Positions 1 through 8,063 of a stretch of DNA of 64,000 bases are shown here, in pieces. A model generated the notes under the pieces. That model ran no database searches. It worked only from the letters and a program-made list of their open reading frames with translations, and had not been told where the DNA came from. Positions within the stretch are counted from its first letter, which is position 1; the number at the start of each line of letters is the position of its first letter. Origin of the DNA: JAZKID01 sp963714065 (GTDB lineage: Bacteria > Pseudomonadota > Alphaproteobacteria > Rhizobiales > UBA4765); the NCBI GenBank assembly GCA_963714065.1, contig OY970226.1, positions 248,001 through 312,000 on the forward strand, given 5' to 3'. Both the position numbers and the translations under genes were made by a program.

Positions 1-210
1 AGCTGGACGGCGAAACTGCTGATCCTCAGTCAGGTGGTCTTAAGCCTGCAACTGCCCTTTGCCGTGATTCCGCTCGTGCATCTCACATCGTCGATGAGAA
101 AGATGGGTTCGCTCGTTGCCCCACTTTGGCTTACCATTATGGCTGTGCTGATTGCAGCATTGCTTGTGACGCTGAATGTCAAATTCATCGTCGATCTCGT
201 TATCGGATAA
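1..210 (+). CDS. mntH: Mn2+/Fe2+ NRAMP transporter MntH, C-terminal fragment
   Basis: The window opens inside a reading frame whose last 69 residues survive. They contain a segment like LILSQVVLSLQLPFAVIPLV, then a short basic loop with MG, then a final hydrophobic helix ending near LNVKFIVDLVIG. This matches the last two helices of NRAMP proton-coupled Mn(II)/Fe(II) importers of the inner membrane. The start and the metal-binding helices lie outside the window. The stop lies only 3 bases before the next ATG, so the two genes are probably cotranscribed. The assignment rests on recognition of the C-terminal pattern only. Confidence 0.75.
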   Translation, partial: SWTAKLLILSQVVLSLQLPFAVIPLVHLTSSMRKMGSLVAPLWLTIMAVLIAALLVTLNVKFIVDLVIG

Positions 211-213
211 TTC

Positions 214-1083
214 ATGCAAAATGTCGCCTTTATCGGTCTTGGAACCATGGGGGCGCCGATGGCCGGGCATCTGGCCGCAAAAGGTTTTTCCGTCACCGTT
301 TACAGCCGCACGCAGGCAAAAGCGCGCGCATGGTGTGAGCGCCACGAGGGCAAGCTTGCGAAAAGCCCGGCGGAAGCCGCACAGGATGCAGCATTTGTCT
401 TTGCCTGTGTCGGCAATGACGACGATGTACGCGCCATCACGGCGGGTTCGAACGGCGCATTTTCATCCATGCGTCCGGGCACGGTTTTTGTCGATCACAC
501 AACGACATCGGCAAATCTCGCGCGCGAGCTTGCGGTTGCTGCAAAAGAGAAAAACCTGTTTTTTATCGACGCGCCCGTTTCGGGCGGCCAGACAGGCGCG
601 GAAAAAGGCACGCTGACGATTATGTGCGGCGGCGATGAAGAGGCTTATCGGCGTGCCGAACCTGTCATGCGCTCTTACGCCAAAGCCTGCCGGTTGATGG
701 GCGATGCGGGCACGGGACAGTTGACGAAAATGGTCAACCAGATCTGCATTGCAGGGCTTGTGCAGGCGCTATCCGAAGGTATTTATTTCGCCGAGAAGGC
801 CGGCCTCGATGTGCAGGCTGTTCTCGACGTGATTTCCAAAGGCGCCGCCGGTTCCTGGCAAATGGAAAACCGCGGACAGACCATGCATAAGCGCGAATTC
901 GATTTCGGTTTCGCGGTCGATCTCATGCGCAAGGATCTCGATATCGTGCAGGAAGAAGCCAAATGCAATGGAGCGAAACTTCCCGTGACGGAACTTGTCA
1001 ATAAATTTTATGCCGAAATCCAGAACGCGGGTGGCAATCGCCTCGATACGTCAAGCCTGATCATGCGTCTCAGCCGAGATTGA
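214..1083 (+). CDS. NAD(P)-dependent beta-hydroxyacid dehydrogenase (3-hydroxyisobutyrate dehydrogenase family)
   Basis: This 289-residue protein has the two-domain layout of the 3-hydroxyisobutyrate / tartronate-semialdehyde / 6-phosphogluconate dehydrogenase superfamily. A Rossmann nucleotide-binding loop GLGTMG is at residues 8-13. The substrate signature DAPVSGG is at 119-125. The catalytic lysine motif GTGQLTKMVNQ has Lys172, where the family usually shows K-x-x-N. The C-terminal half is the usual all-helical domain, and the length is typical. The enzyme should oxidise a beta-hydroxy acid or reduce a semialdehyde in the cytosol. The exact substrate cannot be read from sequence; 3-hydroxyisobutyrate, glyoxylate/succinic semialdehyde and tartronate semialdehyde are all possible. 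Its 3' end overlaps the convergent next gene by 14 bases. Confidence 0.85.
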   Translation: MQNVAFIGLGTMGAPMAGHLAAKGFSVTVYSRTQAKARAWCERHEGKLAKSPAEAAQDAAFVFACVGNDDDVRAITAGSNGAFSSMRPGTVFVDHTTTSANLARELAVAAKEKNLFFIDAPVSGGQTGAEKGTLTIMCGGDEEAYRRAEPVMRSYAKACRLMGDAGTGQLTKMVNQICIAGLVQALSEGIYFAEKAGLDVQAVLDVISKGAAGSWQMENRGQTMHKREFDFGFAVDLMRKDLDIVQEEAKCNGAKLPVTELVNKFYAEIQNAGGNRLDTSSLIMRLSRD

Positions 1084-1552
1084 AATCTTCTTTCACATCC
1101 GGCTTGTTAGTGTCTTTTTTACCCGCACGTAAATCCTTGCGCGCAGTTGCCGCAAGCTCATGGTAGCGCGCGCGAATAGCGTCGATTTCCCGGTCGGAAA
1201 GTTCTTCGAGATTCATCAGAACATTATGCGCGCCTTCTGTCGCGCGGATCAACTCGTCGAGCTTAAGCTGCAATGCATGCGTATCCTTGTTCTGCGTATG
1301 CTGGATCAGAAACACCATCAGAAAAGTAACGATCGTGGTGCCGGTATTGATGACAAGCTGCCAGGTGTCGGAATAATCGAACAACGGGCCGCTGATCAGC
1401 CATATCAGCACGATCAACACGGCAAGGATAAAAGCCCATACCGTGCCGGAAAGTTCGGCAATCACGCGCGCAGTGCGTTCGAAAAGATTGCCCCTGCCGA
1501 CCTCATCGTCCTGCACAGAAATTTTCTCCAGAACGGATTTCTTTTTCTTCAT
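1070..1552 (-). CDS. Low-affinity iron permease family membrane protein
   Basis: The 160-residue protein has two hydrophobic helices at about residues 37-53 and 65-84. They are joined by SGPLFDYSDTWQLVINTGTT and followed by a helical tail beginning IQHTQNKDTHALQLKLDEL. This is the pattern of the small bacterial 'low affinity iron permease' family, named after yeast Fet4. Transport by the bacterial members has hardly been tested, so iron uptake is only a family label. The tail is charged and ends in a Lys/Asp-rich stretch. It is 5 bases downstream of the next minus-strand gene, so the two probably form one operon. Confidence 0.7.
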   Translation of the reverse strand: MKKKKSVLEKISVQDDEVGRGNLFERTARVIAELSGTVWAFILAVLIVLIWLISGPLFDYSDTWQLVINTGTTIVTFLMVFLIQHTQNKDTHALQLKLDELIRATEGAHNVLMNLEELSDREIDAIRARYHELAATARKDLRAGKKDTNKPDVKEDFNLG

Positions 1553-1557
1553 GGCGA

Positions 1558-1932
1558 CTATTTTTTCTTCTGCCGTTTTTCATCGTCTTCCTCGGCCATA
1601 TGCAAATTATGCATGACACGATGAAAAACCGGCGCCAGCAACAGGCCGGAAGCCGCTATCAGCAAGAGGCCGCAATAGATCGCATAACTGCCGGCAAAAA
1701 ACTTGGCTCCCCATCCATGTAAAGTGCTGACCGGGCCCATGCCGCCGATGATCATGGCGGCCTCAAGAAAAGAATCGAGCCAGTCCAGCCCTTCGAGCAG
1801 ATGATAGCCGAGCATGCCGCCAAATAACGAGGTCCCGATAAGCCCCAGGACTATCGCCAAATTCGAAAGAAGCCGCCGCACAAATTTGCGGCGGGGCAGG
1901 AGTTTCTGCTGCTTTTTTTCATAGCTGAACAT
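1558..1932 (-). CDS. Small membrane protein resembling two-TM ion-channel-like proteins
   Basis: I chose the ATG at 1930-1932 (MFSYEKKQQK...), giving 124 residues. The longer frame to 2028 adds 32 residues and runs into the palindromic repeat. Two hydrophobic helices flank a re-entrant-looking segment AAMIIGGMGPVSTLHGWGAK, followed by FAGSYAIYCGLLLIAASGLL and a tail HRVMHNLHMAEED. The helix-loop-helix layout with a Gly-Met-Gly-Pro turn recalls rhizobial proteins annotated as two-pore-type potassium channels, but the canonical TxGYG selectivity filter is absent. I treat it as an uncharacterised inner-membrane protein, cotranscribed with the permease-like gene downstream. Confidence 0.5.
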   Translation of the reverse strand: MFSYEKKQQKLLPRRKFVRRLLSNLAIVLGLIGTSLFGGMLGYHLLEGLDWLDSFLEAAMIIGGMGPVSTLHGWGAKFFAGSYAIYCGLLLIAASGLLLAPVFHRVMHNLHMAEEDDEKRQKKK

Positions 1933-2017
1933 GCGATCAAGTCTCGGAAATATTTGATGTAAGGGCAAGTTAAAAAATAATGTGCATTTCAGCAGGCTTA
2001 TGCTAGAAATCCGTTTA

Positions 2018-2103
2018 ACCCTCCCCAACGCACGTCCGATATATCGGACGTGCGCTTTTTAAATCAAAACTCGGATAAATCCGAGTTTTGTGCGTGGGAG
2101 GGT
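2018..2103. repeat. Nested palindromic element upstream of carB: two 26-nt perfect palindromes inside an 8-bp outer stem
   Basis: An outer stem pairs 2018-2025 with 2096-2103 (ACCCTCCC/GGGAGGGT). Inside are two perfect hairpins of 12-bp arms with a 2-nt centre. The first is at 2029-2054 (arm CGCACGTCCGAT), the second at 2065-2090 (arm CAAAACTCGGAT), 10 nt apart. The element fills most of the space between the membrane gene (minus) and carB (plus), ending 15 nt before the carB ATG. The same paired 26-nt design recurs upstream of gltX and pccB. Confidence 0.85.
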
Positions 2104-2118
2104 CATGTATGAGAAGCC

Positions 2119-5100
2119 ATGCCCAAACGCACAGACATTAAATCCATTCTCGTGATCGGCGCGGGACCTATCGTTATCGGTCAGGCCTGCGAATTCGACT
2201 ATTCCGGCACGCAAGCCATCAAGACCTTGCGCGCCGAGGGTTACCGTATCGTTCTTGTCAATTCCAATCCCGCCACAATTATGACGGACCCCGATCTGGC
2301 GGATGCGACTTATATAGAACCCATCACACCCGAAATCGTCGCCATGATTATCGAAAAGGAGCGGCCGGACGCGGTACTGCCGACCATGGGCGGGCAGACG
2401 GCGCTGAACTGCACACTTTCGCTCAAAAAAATGGGCGTGCTCGATAAATATAATGTCGAAATGATTGGCGCGACTGCCGAAGCCATCGACAAGGCCGAGG
2501 ACCGCCAACTCTTCCGCGATGCGATGACGAGGATCGGGCTGGAGACGCCACGCTCGCATCAGGTGAAAACGCTTCCACAAGCGCTGGAGATTTTGGATGA
2601 TATCGGCCTGCCCGCCATTATCCGCCCCTCCTTCACGCTTGGCGGCACCGGCGGCGGCATTGCCTATAACAGGGAAGAATTCATCGAAATTGTCGAACGC
2701 GGCATCGATGCCTCTCCGACGCATGAAGTTCTGATCGAGGAAAGCGTGCTCGGCTGGAAAGAGTACGAGATGGAGGTGGTGCGCGATAAGAACGACAACT
2801 GCATCATTGTATGTTCCATCGAAAATATAGATCCCATGGGCATTCATACGGGCGACAGCATTACGGTAGCGCCCGCGCTGACGCTGACCGACAAGGAATA
2901 CCAGCGCATGCGCAATGCGTCATTGGCGGTGCTGCGCGAGATCGGTGTTGAAACCGGCGGCTCGAATGTGCAGTTCGCCGTCGATCCTTCAAGCGGCCGC
3001 ATGGTCGTGATCGAAATGAACCCGCGCGTGTCGCGCTCTTCCGCGCTGGCTTCGAAGGCAACCGGTTTTCCGATTGCGAAAGTGGCGGCAAAACTTGCCA
3101 TTGGTTACACGCTCGACGAAATCGAAAACGATATTACCGGCGGCGCTACACCTGCGAGTTTCGAGCCGACTATTGATTATGTCGTCACCAAGATCCCGCG
3201 CTTCAATTTCGAGAAATTCCCGGGTGCCGATCCCATTCTCACGACTTCGATGAAATCGGTCGGCGAAGTCATGGCCATCGGCCGCACATTCGCCGAAAGC
3301 TTGCAAAAAGCCCTGCGCGCGCTGGAAAAGGGTTATACGGGCCTCAATGAAATCGACATTACCGGCCTCGGCCATGGCGACGATGCGAATGCCATTCGCG
3401 CGGCACTGGGCGCGCCGCGGCCCGACCGCTTGCTCAAGCTCGCGCAAGCCTTGCGCCTGGGCTTCTCAATCGAAGATGCGCACGCCGCCTGCAAGATCGA
3501 CCGCTGGTTCATCGAGCAGATTAAGGATATCGTCGATGCCGAGCTGCATTTGCGCGCTTACGACCTGCCCGACGATGCGGAAGACCTGCGTACATTAAAA
3601 TCTCTCGGTTTTTCGGATGCGCGCCTTGCCGAGCTGACGGACCGCAATGAAGAAGATGTTCGCGCGAGGCGACACAAACAGAATATACGCCCCGTATTCA
3701 AGCGTATCGACACTTGCGCCGCCGAATTCGCATCCCCGACCGCCTATATGTATTCGACCTATGAAGCGCCCTTTATCGGCACGCCGGTGGACGAGGCAAA
3801 GCCTTCGGCCAAGAAAAAAGTCGTTATTCTCGGCGGTGGGCCGAACCGTATCGGCCAGGGCATAGAATTCGATTATTGCTGCTGCCATGCCGCTTTCGCG
3901 CTGCGCGATATTGGTTTTGAAACCATCATGATCAATTGCAATCCGGAAACCGTGTCGACCGATTACGATACGTCAGACCGGCTGTATTTCGAACCACTCA
4001 CCGGCGAGGATGTTCTTGAGATTCTGGAAAAAGAAAAAGAAAACGGCACGCTTCATGGCGTGATCCTGCAATTCGGCGGGCAGACGCCGCTCAAGCTCGC
4101 GCGCCGGCTTGAGCAAAATGGTATTCCCATTCTCGGCACCACGCCGGATGCCATCGATCTCGCCGAGGATCGCGACCGTTTCAAGCGGCTTCTGGAAAAT
4201 CTGAAACTGAAACAGCCGCGCAACGGCATCGCCTATTCCATCGAGCAAAGCTGCATCATTGCGCAGGAACTTGGCTTCCCGCTTGTCGTGCGCCCGTCTT
4301 ATGTGCTTGGCGGACGCGCCATGGCCGTGATCCACGACGAGATCATGTTCAACGATTATTTGTCGATCACTCTGCCCGCGCTGGTGCCGCCGGAAGTAAA
4401 GAGCAAATATCCCAACGATAAAAATGCACAGATCAATCATGTACTCGGCAAAAACCCGCTACTGTTCGACGGCTACCTGATCGATGCGATCGAAGTCGAT
4501 ATAGATGTCCTCTCCGACGGCAAGGACACTTTTATCTGCGGCATCATGGAGCATATCGAGGAAGCGGGCGTGCATTCCGGCGACAGCGCCTGCTCCCTAC
4601 CGCCGCATTCGCTCTCCACGAAGATGATCGGGGAACTGGAGCGCCAATCGCGCGAGCTGGCGCTGGCGCTTAACGTTGTCGGCCTCATGAATGTGCAATT
4701 TGCCATTCAGGGCGAGGATATCTATGTGCTCGAGGTCAACCCGCGCGCGTCAAGGACCGTACCTTTCGTCGCCAAAACCATCGGCGAGCCGATTGCCAAA
4801 ATCGCCGCGCGCATCATGGCCGGAGAGAAGCTGAAGGCTTTCAATCTAAAGAAAAAAACCCTGCGGCATGTGGCGGTGAAGGAATCGGTCTTTCCCTTCG
4901 CCCGTTTCCCCGAGGTCGATACCGTTCTGGGCCCGGAAATGCGTTCGACCGGCGAAATCATGGGCCTCGACTATGATTACGCCATTGCTTTCGCCAAGTC
5001 GCAGCTGGCAGGGGGCACCCGCGTGCCGCTGCGGGGAACCCTGTTTGTTTCGGTGAAAAACCGCGATAAACCGCGTATTTTGGAGGTGGTAAAATCCCTT

Positions 5101-5436
5101 TCTTTACAAGGGTTTAACGTGGTCGCTACCGGCGGCACCCAACGCTTTCTCGTTGACAATGGAGTGAAGGCGCTTAAAGTGAACAAGGTTCTTGAAGGCC
5201 GTCCGCATATCGTGGATGCCATCAAGAATGGCGAAATTTCGCTGATGTTCAATACAACGGAAGGTGCGCAATCCTTGGCAGATTCACGCTCGTTGCGCCG
5301 TGCCGCGCTCTTGCATAAAGTGCCTTATTACACCACTTTGGCAGGCGGAATTGCGGCGGCTAAAGGCATTGCCGCCATGCGCTCCGGCGTGCTGACCGTC
5401 CGTTCCTTGCAGGAATATACCGCAAGAACCAGCTAA
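2119..5436 (+). CDS. carB: Carbamoyl-phosphate synthase large subunit
   Basis: The 1105-residue protein has the full CarB layout. An N-terminal half with an ATP-grasp domain makes carboxyphosphate (SILVIGAGPIVIGQ near residue 10, then EMNPRVSRSSALASKATGFP). A helical oligomerisation region covers roughly 400-550. A second ATP-grasp half phosphorylates carbamate (VVILGGGPNRIGQG near 575; LEVNPRASRTVPFVAKTIG near 875). A C-terminal MGS-like allosteric domain contains the GFNVVATGGTQRFL segment. With CarA, which is not in this window, it makes carbamoyl phosphate for pyrimidine and arginine synthesis in the cytosol. Length and motifs are normal. A palindromic element occupies the leader, and greA follows 76 bases downstream on the same strand. 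Confidence 0.98.
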   Translation: MPKRTDIKSILVIGAGPIVIGQACEFDYSGTQAIKTLRAEGYRIVLVNSNPATIMTDPDLADATYIEPITPEIVAMIIEKERPDAVLPTMGGQTALNCTLSLKKMGVLDKYNVEMIGATAEAIDKAEDRQLFRDAMTRIGLETPRSHQVKTLPQALEILDDIGLPAIIRPSFTLGGTGGGIAYNREEFIEIVERGIDASPTHEVLIEESVLGWKEYEMEVVRDKNDNCIIVCSIENIDPMGIHTGDSITVAPALTLTDKEYQRMRNASLAVLREIGVETGGSNVQFAVDPSSGRMVVIEMNPRVSRSSALASKATGFPIAKVAAKLAIGYTLDEIENDITGGATPASFEPTIDYVVTKIPRFNFEKFPGADPILTTSMKSVGEVMAIGRTFAESLQKALRALEKGYTGLNEIDITGLGHGDDANAIRAALGAPRPDRLLKLAQALRLGFSIEDAHAACKIDRWFIEQIKDIVDAELHLRAYDLPDDAEDLRTLKSLGFSDARLAELTDRNEEDVRARRHKQNIRPVFKRIDTCAAEFASPTAYMYSTYEAPFIGTPVDEAKPSAKKKVVILGGGPNRIGQGIEFDYCCCHAAFALRDIGFETIMINCNPETVSTDYDTSDRLYFEPLTGEDVLEILEKEKENGTLHGVILQFGGQTPLKLARRLEQNGIPILGTTPDAIDLAEDRDRFKRLLENLKLKQPRNGIAYSIEQSCIIAQELGFPLVVRPSYVLGGRAMAVIHDEIMFNDYLSITLPALVPPEVKSKYPNDKNAQINHVLGKNPLLFDGYLIDAIEVDIDVLSDGKDTFICGIMEHIEEAGVHSGDSACSLPPHSLSTKMIGELERQSRELALALNVVGLMNVQFAIQGEDIYVLEVNPRASRTVPFVAKTIGEPIAKIAARIMAGEKLKAFNLKKKTLRHVAVKESVFPFARFPEVDTVLGPEMRSTGEIMGLDYDYAIAFAKSQLAGGTRVPLRGTLFVSVKNRDKPRILEVVKSLSLQGFNVVATGGTQRFLVDNGVKALKVNKVLEGRPHIVDAIKNGEISLMFNTTEGAQSLADSRSLRRAALLHKVPYYTTLAGGIAAAKGIAAMRSGVLTVRSLQEYTARTS

Positions 5437-5512
5437 ATGCGCAAACAAATCGGAAGCGACGTCGCGACATTTTATCGCTGGCATCGTTTTTGCGAAAGAA
5501 CAGGAGTTGAAA

Positions 5513-5986
5513 ATGGAAAAGATCCCGATGACAGAAGAAGGCTACAAGACGATGCAGGAAGAATTGCATCGTCTGCAGTCCGAAGAACGGCCGCGTATTA
5601 TCGAGGCCATCTCGGAAGCGCGTGGCCACGGCGATCTTTCCGAAAATGCGGAATATCATGCCGCCAAGGAAGCGCAGGGCATGAACGAGGCGAAAATCGC
5701 CGAACTCGAGGACAAGCTTTCGCGCGCCGATGTCATCGACGTTTCAAAACTTTCCGGCAAGCAGGTGACATTCGGCGCCACCGTAACATTGGTCGACGAG
5801 GACACCGAAGAGAAGAAGCGTTATAAAATTGTCGGCGAGATGGAAGCCGATGCCAGAAACGGCCTGATTTCGATTGCTTCGCCGATTGCGCGCGCCTTTA
5901 TCGGCAAGAAGAAAGGCGATGTGGTGGAAGTCACGACGCCCGGCGGCGCCAAGAGTTATGAAGTGGCGAAAGTAGAATTCATATAG
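5513..5986 (+). CDS. greA: Transcription elongation factor GreA
   Basis: I start it at the ATG at 5513, six bases after an AGGAG at 5502-5506; an upstream TTG at 5507 abuts that site and is unlikely. The 157 residues match GreA. An N-terminal antiparallel coiled coil carries the ARGHGDLSENAEYHAAKEAQ stretch with its acidic tip residues. A C-terminal FKBP-like domain ends SYEVAKVEFI. GreA enters the RNA polymerase secondary channel and stimulates transcript cleavage to rescue backtracked complexes. It follows carB on the same strand. Confidence 0.97.
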   Translation: MEKIPMTEEGYKTMQEELHRLQSEERPRIIEAISEARGHGDLSENAEYHAAKEAQGMNEAKIAELEDKLSRADVIDVSKLSGKQVTFGATVTLVDEDTEEKKRYKIVGEMEADARNGLISIASPIARAFIGKKKGDVVEVTTPGGAKSYEVAKVEFI

Positions 5987-6015
5987 CCTGCCCTGCGAAT
6001 GCAGGTAGCGTATGA

Positions 6016-6660
6016 CTATGGCTGCGGATCGATGCTGATATCGTAACCGGAGCTTCTGGCTTCGGCATCGATATAGGATATATATTTTCCGACGACCTGA
6101 ATGTCTTTCTGGGGCGCTTCCTTCAAAGTTTTATTCAGCTTATCCGTACTGTTGAGAATCTTTTTGAATTTTGCGGGAAGCTTTTTTTTCGCTTCCTTCG
6201 TCATCTGCTTCATACTCTCGTCGTACTGGATTATCTTATCTTTGAGTTTGATGGCAACGTAAGCAAGCATGATCCGGTCACCGATTTCGGCCCAGGCTTC
6301 AACCGTCTCGAAACCTTCGGATTTAGCAAGCTTTGCTGCTTCTTCATATTTTGCGGGACTTTTCTTTTTTGCCCGTTTGACATACTGGCTCATGATATCC
6401 AGCTTGCCGTTCATAACCATATTATACTTCTCGGTAGCGCTGAATAAGGGTTGCCCTTCGTCATTGGCACTAAAAAACCTGCTCGATGGGCCAAGCGTTC
6501 TTATGAACTGTGCGACCTCGTAATCCTGCAGATCTGCCTTCCCGCAGGCTGCAAGCGGGATGAAAAGGATCGGCAGCAAAAATATATTCTTTTTTGTGCG
6601 CAAAATAGTGCGCCATGCGCCGGCGAACGAAACCTTGCCTGCGGCAAATGCCATATACAT
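6016..6660 (-). CDS. Putative lipoprotein, unknown function
   Basis: The start at 6660 has a GGGAG eight bases upstream. A basic run RTKKN is followed by a hydrophobic stretch IFLLPILFIPLAAC, a clear lipobox with Cys39, so the mature protein should be lipid-anchored. The first ~20 residues before the signal are unusually long. The mature part (about 175 residues) is lysine-rich and helical (KRAKKKSPAKYEEAAKLAKS; TKEAKKKLPAKFKKILNSTD), without cysteines or a motif I recognise. It is convergent with greA and divergent from lpcC. Its base composition is more AT-rich than its neighbours. No function is proposed. Confidence 0.6.
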   Translation of the reverse strand: MYMAFAAGKVSFAGAWRTILRTKKNIFLLPILFIPLAACGKADLQDYEVAQFIRTLGPSSRFFSANDEGQPLFSATEKYNMVMNGKLDIMSQYVKRAKKKSPAKYEEAAKLAKSEGFETVEAWAEIGDRIMLAYVAIKLKDKIIQYDESMKQMTKEAKKKLPAKFKKILNSTDKLNKTLKEAPQKDIQVVGKYISYIDAEARSSGYDISIDPQP

Positions 6661-6798
6661 CGAGAAAACTCCCGCTAACCCAACATAATTTCTACCTGCA
6701 AGCCGTTAAAATAGCGGTTTTCCAATAAAAGGCTTTTTACAATTCCCATTAATCAAATTATTAAACATAATGATCGCAAACCTCGCGGGAATACAGAT

Positions 6799-7890
6799 TT
6801 GAGTAGCAAATTCGTATCGTTGAAAAATTGCACGGTTATTGCGCCGAATCTGCACCGGCGCTATTCCGGGATCACGTCCGTCGTGATCACGATTGTGCCG
6901 GAACTTGCAAAACATATTTCTATCGCAAGCGTCGGCCCTCACCTGCCGCCGCGCGTATCGCGGATTAGATGGTGGCAGCTTCTCACACAAGGCTGGTCGA
7001 GACCTCCGGAACACGGCAAACGAATTTGGCATGCGCGCCGCAATGACGAGATGATCGCCGGCCTCATTCTTCGCGATATTCTGCGCCAGCCCTGGTTGCT
7101 GACATTTACGTCCACGGCACAGCGTCATCATACCGCCTTCACCAGATTTCTGATGCGGCGCATGGATGGCTTGCTTGCAGGCTCGACCAAGGCGGCAAGC
7201 TATCTGCAAATCCCGGCTTTCGTTATCGACAATTCGATCGAAACGGCACGCTTTGAACCTGCGCCCGACCGTATCGAGGCATGGGCAAAAACCGGGCTGC
7301 CCGGCAAATATGGCATTGGCGTTTTCGGCCGCGTGCGGCATCAGAAAGGCACGGATCTTTTTGTGGAAGCGATGTGCCGCCTGCTGCCACGCTATCCGGA
7401 TTTCACCGCCGTTATCGTGGGCTTAAGCGCACCTGAACAAAAAACCTTCACTGACAAACTCAAAAGTCGCATTGCAGAAGCAGGCCTGCAGGAGCGCATT
7501 GTGTTCATTGGCGAAGTGCCAGGCGAAGATGTGCCTGCATGGTTTTCGCGGCTTACCGTCTATGTTGCGCCGATGCGCTGGGAAGGTTTCGGGCTTACGC
7601 CCGTTGAGGCCATGGCATCGGAAGTGGCCGTCGTTGCAACCACTGCGGGTGCGCATGAACAAATCGTGGTCGAGGGTGAAACGGGCCATTTGGTTCCACC
7701 CGATAATCTGCATGCCCTTGTCAGCGCTATAGAGCCGCTGATTGCCAACCCCGAAAAAGCCTTAGAAATGGGCCGCAAAGGCCGAAACAAGGCTCTCTCC
7801 CACCATGACGTGGCCATCGAGGCGGAAAAGACACTGCGCGCCTACGATAAGCTTTGGCGTGGCTTACCGCTGCCGGATGAGAGGCTTTAA
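6799..7890 (+). CDS. lpcC: LPS core mannosyltransferase, GT4 family (LpcC-like)
   Basis: The 363-residue protein starts at a TTG (6799), since no ATG is near the conserved N-terminus VIAPNLHRRYSGITS. It keeps the rhizobial LpcC pattern throughout: LPPRVSRIRWWQLL, VWHARRN-like WHARRNDEMIAGLILRD, TFTSTAQRHHTAFTRFLMRRMD, FGRVRHQKGTDLFVEAM (from residue 176), and the GT4 nucleotide-sugar motif WEGFGLTPVEAMASE (261-275). LpcC transfers mannose from GDP-mannose to a Kdo residue of the LPS inner core at the cytoplasmic face of the inner membrane. Length is typical. The gene stands alone, divergent from a lipoprotein gene, and a palindromic repeat follows it. Confidence 0.85.
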   Translation: MSSKFVSLKNCTVIAPNLHRRYSGITSVVITIVPELAKHISIASVGPHLPPRVSRIRWWQLLTQGWSRPPEHGKRIWHARRNDEMIAGLILRDILRQPWLLTFTSTAQRHHTAFTRFLMRRMDGLLAGSTKAASYLQIPAFVIDNSIETARFEPAPDRIEAWAKTGLPGKYGIGVFGRVRHQKGTDLFVEAMCRLLPRYPDFTAVIVGLSAPEQKTFTDKLKSRIAEAGLQERIVFIGEVPGEDVPAWFSRLTVYVAPMRWEGFGLTPVEAMASEVAVVATTAGAHEQIVVEGETGHLVPPDNLHALVSAIEPLIANPEKALEMGRKGRNKALSHHDVAIEAEKTLRAYDKLWRGLPLPDERL

Positions 7891-7895
7891 TAAGT

Positions 7896-7996
7896 CGTCA
7901 TTGCGAAGCGGAGCGTTCCTCCGCCGAAGCAATCCAGCTTATAAATATATAAAAGCTGGATCGCCACGCCTTGCTTACGCAAGGCTCGCGATGACG
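7896..7996. repeat. GTCAT-type multi-hairpin intergenic repeat after lpcC
   Basis: Outer arms CGTCATTGCGA (7896-7906) and TCGCGATGACG (7986-7996) pair with one wobble. They enclose three hairpins: GCGGAG/CTCCGC, ATCCAGCTT/AAGCTGGAT and GCCTTGC/GCAAGGC. The whole can fold as a four-way cruciform. It belongs to the same outer-arm family as the elements near 31.0, 45.4, 45.9 and 50.1 kb. It may also act as a 3' hairpin for lpcC. Confidence 0.85.
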
Positions 7997-8063
7997 GAAA
8001 ATTATTGATATCCCCGTTCAAAACTCCTCTCTTGCCTTGCGCCATGACCATCCCCACTTCTAA

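Noticed and set aside
2059..2847. A 262-codon minus-strand open frame opposite the 5' end of carB
   Set aside because: It overlaps a certain gene completely, has no ribosome site and reads like a shadow of carB codon structure.
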